DNA of 64,000 nt, taken from an uncultured bacterium. GTDB lineage: Bacteria > Bacillota > Clostridia > Oscillospirales > Ruminococcaceae. Position 1 is the stretch's first letter. Each line of letters opens with the position of its first letter. The translations under genes and the position numbers were made by a program. Of this stretch, positions 51,498-58,565 are shown piece after piece. Where the stretch lies: the NCBI GenBank assembly GCA_905214345.1, contig CAJMLV010000003.1:50116-114115 (forward strand), given 5' to 3'. The notes under the pieces are model-generated. The model did not search any database. It was not told the origin of the DNA and saw only the letters and a list, made by a program, of their open reading frames with translations.

Positions 51498-51549
51498 TTG
51501 CTATGATGAACACACAAAGAAAAATGCAGTGCTGAAGGGAGCAAACAAG

Positions 51550-51954
51550 ATGGACATCAAAAATCAGGTATACGACCGTATGGTGTGGGCGGGCAAAAAG
51601 GTCCTGGAAAAGGATTTCAGCGACAAGGCTTTGCTGCTAGGGCCTTTGTGGATGCTGTGGCATGGAGCGTGGCGGCAAGCAATACGAAGCTACATGCCTC
51701 TGACTGTGTTGTACGTGGCGGCTCATGGATTGGTCAGTTATGGAGCGGCACAGGACAGTATGTTTCTGTTTCGGTCGGGCACGATGGGAATCGCAGGGTG
51801 CATTGTGGTGGCGTTGGTCATCAATTTTCGGTGGGGTCTGCGCGGGCCCAAGATTTCCCACGGCAAGGGCGGTCACTGGGGGCTGCCGCTGCTCTGGCTT
51901 GGGGGTTTGTACCTGGCGGTGGATTTGGCGATGCGCCTGGGAATGATCCTGTAA
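51550..51954 (+). CDS. Small membrane protein, function unknown
   Basis: 134 residues. N-terminal amphipathic segment (VYDRMVWAGKKVLEKDFSD), LLLGPLWMLWHGAWRQAIRS resembling the DUF2628 entry helix, then two or three membrane helices (MPLTVLYVAAHGLVSYGAA; AGCIVVALVINFRWGL; LPLLWLGGLYLAVDLAMRLG). Start at 51550 with AAGGGAG upstream; an in-frame extension upstream is open but has no RBS. Single gene with its own terminator. DUF2628 kinship is weak; I do not assign a function. Confidence 0.7.
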   Translation: MDIKNQVYDRMVWAGKKVLEKDFSDKALLLGPLWMLWHGAWRQAIRSYMPLTVLYVAAHGLVSYGAAQDSMFLFRSGTMGIAGCIVVALVINFRWGLRGPKISHGKGGHWGLPLLWLGGLYLAVDLAMRLGMIL

Positions 51955-51960
51955 ACAAAT

Positions 51961-52001
51961 AAGTCCTGCGCTTTTTACCAAAACGCAGGACTTGATTTTT
52001 C
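51961..52001. terminator. Bidirectional terminator
   Basis: AAGTCCTGCG / CGCAGGACTT stem followed by GATTTTTC, between convergent genes. Confidence 0.85.
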
Positions 52002-52008
52002 TTATTGC

Positions 52009-52353
52009 TTATTGGCCGAAACTGGCCAGTTCTTCCACAATGCGGGCCACCCGCTCCACATCCCGCTGGGGAAGCTGCCGCAGTACCGTTTCAATGCGCT
52101 GGATGGATTCTTCGGTGGCGGTGTCTGTGCGGTCCTCATACAAAAACAGGGTGGCCAGGGTGATGCCCAGCCCGTCGCAAATTCTTTGCAGGGTGTAGAT
52201 GGTGGGATTCTTCTGTCCGCGTTCGATCATGCCGATGGTGTTGACATTCAGGTCGCAACTCAGGGCCAGCTGTTCCTGGCTGATCCCTTTCTGTATACGA
52301 AAATGCCGGAGTTTGGCTCCGGTCTGTTGTACTACGCTCCCGGCTTCGTCCAA
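52009..52353 (-). CDS. XRE-family HTH regulator
   Basis: 114 residues. HTH_3 domain at about 10-65: KLRHFRIQKGISQEQLALSC, then NVNTIGMIERGQKNPTIYTL and LQRICDGLGITLATLFLYED. A short acidic/helical tail follows with no peptidase or sensor domain. TTG start at 52353 is preferred: AGGAGG lies 8 nt upstream, while the GTG at 52362 overlaps that site. It is divergent from the GTPase-patatin unit across a 215-nt AT-rich gap, so it may regulate that operon. The gap itself shows TTGACA at 52475 but no matching -10; TATACT at 52546 is the better -10 candidate for the rightward genes. Confidence 0.88.
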   Translation of the reverse strand: MDEAGSVVQQTGAKLRHFRIQKGISQEQLALSCDLNVNTIGMIERGQKNPTIYTLQRICDGLGITLATLFLYEDRTDTATEESIQRIETVLRQLPQRDVERVARIVEELASFGQ

Positions 52354-52567
52354 GATTCCCACCTCCTATAGTAATGACTTTTTATTATTGTAGTGGGTTT
52401 TTTGAAAAAGAACCAATGACCATGCTGGTTGAAAAAACACATTATAATGGTTTACTGGCCTGCTTGGATAATACTTGACAAAATGCACAAATACGAAAGT
52501 GTTTTTTGTGAACTATTATAAGAGTCGATTTTTTAACAGATATGATATACTGAAAGGGAGTCTTATT

Positions 52568-52885
52568 ATGAAAAATCCCTGTTGTCGAAAATTTAAATTG
52601 CACACCTTACCCGATATGGCAGCACTGTACGGAGCCATCTGCGCCGCTGTGCCGCCCTGTTATGTGTGCGGCCAGGGTTTTTCCAATAACTGCCTGCGGT
52701 TTGGTCTGGAAAACGGAGCAAAGGCGGAACTGCGATTTCAGGACAGAATCTGCGAAGTCTGGCTGCTGGACTGCCCACCGGAACAGACGGCGAAAGCAGC
52801 AGAGGTGTATGGGTCACTGTTTGAGGAACTGGTGAAAAAGCTGGGAAGATGGCGGAGCGGAGGAGGAAACCCTTTACATGAATAA
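52568..52885 (+). CDS. Small Cys-rich protein, first gene of GTPase-patatin unit
   Basis: 105 residues, no signal peptide or membrane helix. Eight Cys are spread over the first two thirds (PCCRKFK; AICAAVPPCYVCGQ; NNCLRFG; RICEVWLLDC), with C-x2-C at YVCGQ region suggesting metal binding is possible but not proven. No family recognised. RBS AAAGGGAG precedes the ATG. Its stop lies 8 nt inside the next gene, so translation of the first GTPase is coupled to it. Confidence 0.65.
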   Translation: MKNPCCRKFKLHTLPDMAALYGAICAAVPPCYVCGQGFSNNCLRFGLENGAKAELRFQDRICEVWLLDCPPEQTAKAAEVYGSLFEELVKKLGRWRSGGGNPLHE

Positions 52886-54119
52886 TTTTGCGGATATTTT
52901 TTCGTATTTAATGGGATCGGATTTTTCGGCAGAGGAGCAGGCAAATATATACTGCCGCTACAAAAAAGCTCTAGCCGAGCCTATCCAGGTGCTTTTAACG
53001 GGCTCCACCGGAGCGGGAAAAAGTTCGGTTATCAATGCATTGCTGGGAAGAAATGCTGCTACAGTGGGGGGTGGGCCGGAACCGGAGACCCTTTCCGTTG
53101 CGCCTTATGCGATGACCGGGTTTGTATTTTGGGATACACCTGGTCTTGGGGATACGATTGAGAAAGATACCCTTTACAAAGAAAAGATCAGAGAAAAGCT
53201 CAACGAAAAAACTGCAGGCGAAGAGCTGTGCATTGATTTTGTGCTGGTTTTGGTGGACGGGGAGAGCCGGGATATGGGAACTACTTTCAAGTTGGTAAGA
53301 CAAGTTATCCTGCCCGATTTACGCACACAAAAAAAGAAACGACTGCTGATTGTTATCAATAAGGCCGATAAAATGCTCTCCGGTCATCATTGGGATTCTG
53401 TGAAAAAACGACCGGATGCAGTTTTGGCGGCCAGAATGGCGCAAAAAGAGGAGTCACTCCGCCGGCGCATGCGGGAAGAAACAAACCTTGATTTAGAAAC
53501 AATCTGTCTGAGTGCAGGGTACACGGACCCCGAAACGAGGCAACAGGAACAGGCATACAACATTTTGCGTATGCTGGTAAAAATACTGACTATGGTTCCG
53601 CAACAAAAGCGGAAACCGCGTCTGGAAGGAAGCCAAAAAACGGCAAAGCCGCTAAAAACAAATACAAAGAAAACCGAAAATGGATGTGCCGAAGACGTCG
53701 ATGTGCTGGAAACAGCCTTGGCCGTAGCAACAGCGCCCGTTTGGATTCCGCTGGGAATCGCCGGCACTGTGGCTGAGAAAATTGAGGAGGGATGTTATAT
53801 CACCACCGCTACCTGTGAGGCTTTTGGCAAACCAGACGATTGCTACGAATTGACGCAGTTTCGTACCTACCGAGACACCTGGTTGCGTAGGCAACCGGAC
53901 GGGGAAGAACTGATTCGGGAATATTACGCTACGGCGCCGCAGATTGTGGCAGCGATCAACTGCTCTCCCGATCGGATGGAAATTTACAGGGAACTGAACG
54001 AAAATTATTTGGTCCCTTGTTTGCATTACATTGAAGCCGGCGAAAATCAGGCCTGTAAAGATTTGTATATTCGTATGGTACATGAAATGCAAAAGAAAAT
54101 GACGGAAAAGGAGTTTTAA
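52878..54119 (+). CDS. P-loop GTPase with C-terminal CFI-box domain
   Basis: 413 residues. Era/YfjP-like G domain: G1 GSTGAGKSS (42-50), G3 DTPG (86-89), G4 NKAD (161-164). A Lys-rich linker (about 245-268), a hydrophobic stretch (LAVATAPVWIPLGIAG), then a CFI-box-type tail starting CYITTATCEAF (306 on) with TQFRTYRDTWL and ELIREYYATAPQIV. CFI-box domains are small Cys-containing tails of unknown role found on varied bacterial signalling and envelope proteins. It is the first of three related GTPases and the only one with this tail. RBS GGAGGA. Two nt separate it from the next gene. Confidence 0.85.
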   Translation: MNNFADIFSYLMGSDFSAEEQANIYCRYKKALAEPIQVLLTGSTGAGKSSVINALLGRNAATVGGGPEPETLSVAPYAMTGFVFWDTPGLGDTIEKDTLYKEKIREKLNEKTAGEELCIDFVLVLVDGESRDMGTTFKLVRQVILPDLRTQKKKRLLIVINKADKMLSGHHWDSVKKRPDAVLAARMAQKEESLRRRMREETNLDLETICLSAGYTDPETRQQEQAYNILRMLVKILTMVPQQKRKPRLEGSQKTAKPLKTNTKKTENGCAEDVDVLETALAVATAPVWIPLGIAGTVAEKIEEGCYITTATCEAFGKPDDCYELTQFRTYRDTWLRRQPDGEELIREYYATAPQIVAAINCSPDRMEIYRELNENYLVPCLHYIEAGENQACKDLYIRMVHEMQKKMTEKEF

Positions 54120-54121
54120 CA

Positions 54122-55126
54122 ATGAGTGTTGAACAGGCCGTTCAGGAAAATGAGCGCACGATCGGTTCCATCCACGAGGAAATCAAACATATCAGCGGAA
54201 CCGAAGAACAGCAGTTGGCAATGCGAAAAGCCCTTCTGAAAGCTCGGGAGCAAAAAATCAACCTTATGGTTACCGGCGGTACTGGTGTGGGAAAAAGCAG
54301 TACCATCAATGCTTTGTTCAATATGGAACAAGCAAAAGTAGGCGTAGGCGTCGACCCGGAAACCATGGACATCAGCAAATACGAGTTGGGAAACCTGACA
54401 ATCTGGGATACCCCCGGTCTGGGAGATGGTAAAGAAAAAGACCTGCAGCACGCCAAAAAGATTGTGGAGAAGCTTTGCCAAAAAGACGAGGAAGGTTTTG
54501 CACTGATTGATTTGGTTCTGGTCATTGTGGATGCCAGCAATCGGGATATGGGAACGACCTACGAACTAATCAATGAGGTCATTATCAAAACGATGCAGAC
54601 GGAAGGAAATGGCCGGGTGCTGGTTGCACTGAACAAAGCCGATGAAGCCAATGGTGGTGTGCGCGGTTGGGATATGCAGAATAATCTTCCCAAGGAAGCT
54701 ACCAAAAAGTTTTTGCGGGACAAAGAACGTTCGGTACACGACCGTATCAAAGAAGCTACCGGGGTGGATGTGAAGGTTGTTTCCTACAAGGCTGGATATA
54801 CCGACCCCGATACCGGACTACGGGAGAGGCCTTGGAATCTGGCCGCATTGCTGGATTACATTCTGGAATATACCCCCCGGCACAAGCGTATGGTTCTGTT
54901 CGAAAACACCAATCCGAATGCCGACATGTGGTATGACAACGAGGATTTGCAAGAGCATCGCAAGAACATTTTGGACTCCTTGGCGGCAGGAATTTCCGAT
55001 TTCGTTGATGACGTCGCCTTCTTTGCAAGCAGTAAGGCTTTGGAGGTGCTGGTAGGTATGGAGGATGCGGTGGATGCGGTTGCATCCTTCATAGAGCGGA
55101 TCGGAAATTTCTTCGACGGTCTCTGA
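54122..55126 (+). CDS. P-loop GTPase, YfjP/AIG1-like
   Basis: 334 residues. G1 GGTGVGKSS (52-60), G3 DTPG (96-99), G4 NKAD (171-174), with the shared family string VDASNRDMGTTYELINEV after G3 and SYKAGYTDPDTGLRERPWNL before the C-terminal part. The tail (about 290-334) is amphipathic/hydrophobic (FVDDVAFFASSKALEVLVG; VDAVASFIERIGNFF) and may touch membrane. Paralogous to both flanking GTPases. RBS AAAAGGAG overlaps the previous gene's end, so co-translated. Confidence 0.87.
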   Translation: MSVEQAVQENERTIGSIHEEIKHISGTEEQQLAMRKALLKAREQKINLMVTGGTGVGKSSTINALFNMEQAKVGVGVDPETMDISKYELGNLTIWDTPGLGDGKEKDLQHAKKIVEKLCQKDEEGFALIDLVLVIVDASNRDMGTTYELINEVIIKTMQTEGNGRVLVALNKADEANGGVRGWDMQNNLPKEATKKFLRDKERSVHDRIKEATGVDVKVVSYKAGYTDPDTGLRERPWNLAALLDYILEYTPRHKRMVLFENTNPNADMWYDNEDLQEHRKNILDSLAAGISDFVDDVAFFASSKALEVLVGMEDAVDAVASFIERIGNFFDGL

Positions 55127-55158
55127 TGAAAATAAAGAATATGTAAGGAGGAAAAATT

Positions 55159-56088
55159 ATGTCCGAAAATTTATTTGATACACTGAAGCAGGAAATTCTG
55201 GATACACTCCCGGCAGATCAGGCGGACTGGATTGTGCAGCAGCTTTTTTCCCGAAAAGTGAATCTTCTCTTTGTGGGGGCTACCGGTGTGGGAAAAAGTT
55301 CCACCATCAATGCTTTGTTTGACACTGCGGTGGCAAAGGAAGGACACTCGCCTGATCCTGAGACAAACACCATCTCACGCTATGAGCTGAGCGAAAATCT
55401 GACATTGTGGGATTCGCCTGGCTTTGGGGATGATCCACAGAAAGACAGCCATTATGCGGAGCAGATCGCAGCATTGCTGCGCAAAAAGGACTCGGACGGG
55501 AATCTCCTGATCGACGCTGCCGTGGTTATTTTGGACGGAGCAAGCCGGGACCTGGGTACTGCCTACAGGGTTGTAGAAAAGGTATTGTACCCTGTGCTGG
55601 GAAATAGCAACCGTATTATTCTTGCTTTGAACCGCTGTGATCTGGCAATGGGAGGCCGCGGCTGGGATGAGGAAAAACGGCAGCCCACCGCGCCTTTGCA
55701 GAACCGCCTGGAACAGCAGGCTTCCTCTGTGCAGGAACGCTTCCGTACTTCCGTCGGGCTGAATGTCCGTCCGGTCATTTATTCGGCTTACTATCACTAT
55801 AATCTGTCCCGGCTGCTGGTGAACGTTCTGGAAGGAATTCCGGAGGAAAAGCGATATCTTGTGACGGATGAGTTGCATAGCGATCCCGATATCTGGAAAT
55901 CCAGCGACGGAGAACAGAATTACAGGGAAGCGGTACAGAATACGATCCGGCATTCCATCGGCAGGGCGCTGCTCGGCGCAGCACAGGGGGCTGAGGTTGG
56001 GGCCGCAATTGGCTCTTTTATTCCTGTAATTGGCTCCGCCGTAGGGGCGACAATTGGTGCGGTCCTCGGTTTTTTAGGAAGTCTGTAA
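55159..56088 (+). CDS. P-loop GTPase with glycine-zipper C-terminus
   Basis: 309 residues. G1 GATGVGKSS (40-48), G3 in the variant form DSPG (85-88), G4 variant NRCD (158-161), and LDGASRDLGTAYRVVEKV matching the paralogues. The last ~40 residues hold repeated small residues (GRALLGAAQGAEVGAAIGS; VGATIGAVLGFLGSL), a glycine-zipper-like pattern known from membrane-inserting and pore-lining helices. Of the three GTPases it is the one best suited to embed in membrane. RBS AAGGAGG; 32 nt after the previous gene. Confidence 0.87.
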   Translation: MSENLFDTLKQEILDTLPADQADWIVQQLFSRKVNLLFVGATGVGKSSTINALFDTAVAKEGHSPDPETNTISRYELSENLTLWDSPGFGDDPQKDSHYAEQIAALLRKKDSDGNLLIDAAVVILDGASRDLGTAYRVVEKVLYPVLGNSNRIILALNRCDLAMGGRGWDEEKRQPTAPLQNRLEQQASSVQERFRTSVGLNVRPVIYSAYYHYNLSRLLVNVLEGIPEEKRYLVTDELHSDPDIWKSSDGEQNYREAVQNTIRHSIGRALLGAAQGAEVGAAIGSFIPVIGSAVGATIGAVLGFLGSL

Positions 56089-56121
56089 CATCCGCAGGAA
56101 AATGTAGAAGGAAGTGTAAAG

Positions 56122-57486
56122 ATGAAATCTTTGGATTCGGATCGGGAATTGCGGATGCAGCTAAGTTGGATCACCTCTGGTGAGCTGATGAAAGTCTTTC
56201 TTTCGCCCATGCATCACAAGGGAATGATCAACATCCCCACACCTACACTGGGAGGAAACATGCAATGGGACACACTATGGGAAACAGACGGCTGGAAGGT
56301 ACAAAAATGCCGCGTTCTGAAAAATCTTCTTCCCCATTATCGAATTCTGGACCCGGACAATGTTCGCCGGGCCTGGTATCTTTCCCCGCAGCAAATCAAC
56401 CGTGACGTCACTCTTTTCGCCAATATTCTTCGCCACAAACTGGTCATGGAAGATACACACTATGGCGTTGTTTTCAGTGGCGGCGGTGGAAAGGGCGCTT
56501 ACCAGATCGGTGTGTGGAAATATCTGCACGAGATCGGCATCGATCGGAAAATTACCGGTGTATCGGGCGCCTCGGTGGGGGCGCTGAACAGTTTGTTATT
56601 TGTGCAGGGCGACTATGAAAAGGCCCGGGATGTATGGCTGAATATTCAGCAGGAGGATCTGACTCATGTGAGCCTGTTACACTATTTGATTCAGCTCATG
56701 CCGATTCTTCAGTCGTTTCAAGCGGGGCTGACAGCGTTGAATGTGCTTGCCAATCCTTTTCTGGCAGCTTTGAATCTGGCTGGAAGCGTGTTGAGTAATG
56801 TGGCGCCTGCTACCCTCGCAGCAATTGTTGCAAAAAATATGCAACTATTTATGATGGGACCGGAAAAAAGTACAGAGGTTTCTTTTTCTCTCTTTTCTCA
56901 AAAACGGTTGGAGCAGATCATTGAGGAAAATGTGGACAAGGACAAAGTGCAGAAAAATCTGAAAAGCAAAAGCGTCTACTCCATGCTGTGCGACCTTAAT
57001 GCGGGGCCCTATCCTTGCTGTTGGAACAAACGTCCCTTTGAGGAAATTCGTGATATGGTGCTGACGTCGGCGGCCATGCCGGGGGCTTACTCCAAGCGTA
57101 CATTTGACGGACGGGTCTGCATTGACGGTGGAATGGTCGATAACATCCCCGTTGCACCGCTGGCCAAGGATTTCCACAATATCATCGTGATCCATCTGCA
57201 GCCTCATAATGCGAAGGAAGAAACAGCTTGGAAGAGGTCAAGCAAGAACATCTCTCTTCAGGATACAAGGTTTTATCATGTGTATCCCAGCCGGGAGCAG
57301 CATATGAGTACGCTGAAGGATACACTGACTGTGAATCCGGAAGTGACAAAATATCGGATGAATCTTGGGTACGAGGATGCAAAGGCGCAGCTTAAAGCCC
57401 TTGTGGAGCATGACCGTTATGAGAAACCCATTCCTAAATATGCCCAGCCCGTTGAGGTGCTTTCGTCCGTGCGTGCTCTGTGGTGA
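56122..57486 (+). CDS. Patatin-like phospholipase
   Basis: 454 residues. Oxyanion-hole motif GGGGKG (120-125), nucleophile Ser151 in SGASVGALN (GxSxG) and catalytic Asp335 in CIDGGMVDNIP complete the Ser-Asp dyad. A ~115-residue N-terminal extension precedes the patatin core, and a hydrophobic, glycine-poor insert lies between the dyad residues (about 185-243: LLHYLIQLMPILQSFQAGL; LAALNLAGSVLSNVAPATL), likely a membrane-docking or lid element. It should hydrolyse phospholipid acyl chains. RBS AAGGAAG. It is 33 nt after the third GTPase, so a GTPase-controlled lipase is a natural reading; this is inference. Patatin effectors are known in CBASS and other abortive systems. Confidence 0.9.
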   Translation: MKSLDSDRELRMQLSWITSGELMKVFLSPMHHKGMINIPTPTLGGNMQWDTLWETDGWKVQKCRVLKNLLPHYRILDPDNVRRAWYLSPQQINRDVTLFANILRHKLVMEDTHYGVVFSGGGGKGAYQIGVWKYLHEIGIDRKITGVSGASVGALNSLLFVQGDYEKARDVWLNIQQEDLTHVSLLHYLIQLMPILQSFQAGLTALNVLANPFLAALNLAGSVLSNVAPATLAAIVAKNMQLFMMGPEKSTEVSFSLFSQKRLEQIIEENVDKDKVQKNLKSKSVYSMLCDLNAGPYPCCWNKRPFEEIRDMVLTSAAMPGAYSKRTFDGRVCIDGGMVDNIPVAPLAKDFHNIIVIHLQPHNAKEETAWKRSSKNISLQDTRFYHVYPSREQHMSTLKDTLTVNPEVTKYRMNLGYEDAKAQLKALVEHDRYEKPIPKYAQPVEVLSSVRALW

Positions 57487-57500
57487 TAAGGAGCTGGATC

Positions 57501-58433
57501 ATGGCCGAGGATAAAATTTATCGCCTGCTTACCCTGCAGCAACAGTTGCTGTGCGGCAACGCTGTTGACAAAAAAGCCATGGCGAACCGGTTTGAAGTGA
57601 GCGAAAAAAGCCTTCAACGGGACCTGGAAATCCTGCGGGCCTACTATGCCGGGCAGGGTAACGATCTGCAATATGACCGGGAATCTGACAAGTATCAGCT
57701 GGAACAGCCCGCCGAAGCAAGGCTGACCAAAAGCGAGGTGCTGGCAGTCTGTAAAATCCTGCTGGAAAGCCGCGCTTTTACCGAAGCGGAGCTGGACCCC
57801 ATCCTGAACAAGCTGGTAGCCTGCTGTACCCCGGTGCAGAACCTGCAGGCGGTGCAGGAACTCATCGGCAATGAGCGGTTCCACTATGTGCCGCCCCACC
57901 ATGGGCAGAAGTTCGTGGACAAGCTCTGGGCGCTGGGGGAGGCCATCCGGGACCACAAGGTGCTGGAAATGGACTATGTGGGCACCCATAACGGTACGCC
58001 CAAACATCGCCGGGTACAGCCGGTGGGCATCCTGTTCAGTGAATATTATTTCTATCTGGCGGCCTTTATCGAGGGTATCGACAAAAAAGAACATTTTGCC
58101 AATCCGGAGGACCGTTCACCCACTATTTACCGGGTGGACCGTATTGCGGACTTTACTGTGACTGCCGACCGGTTCGACATCCCCTACAAGGACCGCTTCC
58201 AGGAGGGGGAGATGCGCAAGCGCATCCAGTTCATGTACGGCGGCAAGCTGCGGCGCATCAAATTCAAGTACACCGGCCCAAACATTGAGGCTGTGCTGGA
58301 CCGCTTGCCCACTGCTCGGGTGGTAGAAAAATTGCCTGAGGGAGGGCAGCTGGTGGAAGCCGAGGTCTTTGAAGGTCCTGGCTTGGATATGTGGCTGAGA
58401 AGTCAGGGGGACTATGTAATGCTTGTAGGGTGA
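57501..58433 (+). CDS. WYL-domain transcriptional regulator
   Basis: 310 residues. N-terminal winged helix (LLCGNAVDKKAMANRFEVSE; SLQRDLEILRAYY), then the WYL domain (about 135-220: VLEMDYVGTHNG; HRRVQPVGILFSEYYFYLAA with the conserved aromatic cluster; YRVDRIADFTVT) and a WCX C-terminal extension. WYL proteins often repress phage-defence loci and sense nucleic acid or nucleotide ligands. The start at 57501 has AAGGAG upstream. It is 14 nt after patatin and separated from the dynamin pair by a hairpin, so it sits between the two defence-like units and could control both. Its GC content looks higher than its neighbours'. Confidence 0.9.
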   Translation: MAEDKIYRLLTLQQQLLCGNAVDKKAMANRFEVSEKSLQRDLEILRAYYAGQGNDLQYDRESDKYQLEQPAEARLTKSEVLAVCKILLESRAFTEAELDPILNKLVACCTPVQNLQAVQELIGNERFHYVPPHHGQKFVDKLWALGEAIRDHKVLEMDYVGTHNGTPKHRRVQPVGILFSEYYFYLAAFIEGIDKKEHFANPEDRSPTIYRVDRIADFTVTADRFDIPYKDRFQEGEMRKRIQFMYGGKLRRIKFKYTGPNIEAVLDRLPTARVVEKLPEGGQLVEAEVFEGPGLDMWLRSQGDYVMLVG

Positions 58434-58448
58434 TTTTTCCTGTGTCCG

Positions 58449-58497
58449 TGATTTCCATGCTGCAGACGTTGTCCGCAGCATGGAAATTGCGTTTCTT
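58449..58497 (+). terminator. Terminator after the WYL gene
   Basis: Perfect 13-bp stem ATTTCCATGCTGC / GCAGCATGGAAAT, then TGCGTTTCTTTG; imperfect T-tract. Confidence 0.65.
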
Positions 58498-58565
58498 TGT
58501 AGGGGGCTATTGTACCGGGCGTTCCGTCAGTTTTTCAAATACATAAAAAGGATGGATACATTTCT

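Noticed and set aside
51277..51549. Integrase gene or remnant next to the tRNA fragment
   Set aside because: No R-H-R-Y pattern or serine-recombinase catalytic motif could be found in any frame of this stretch.
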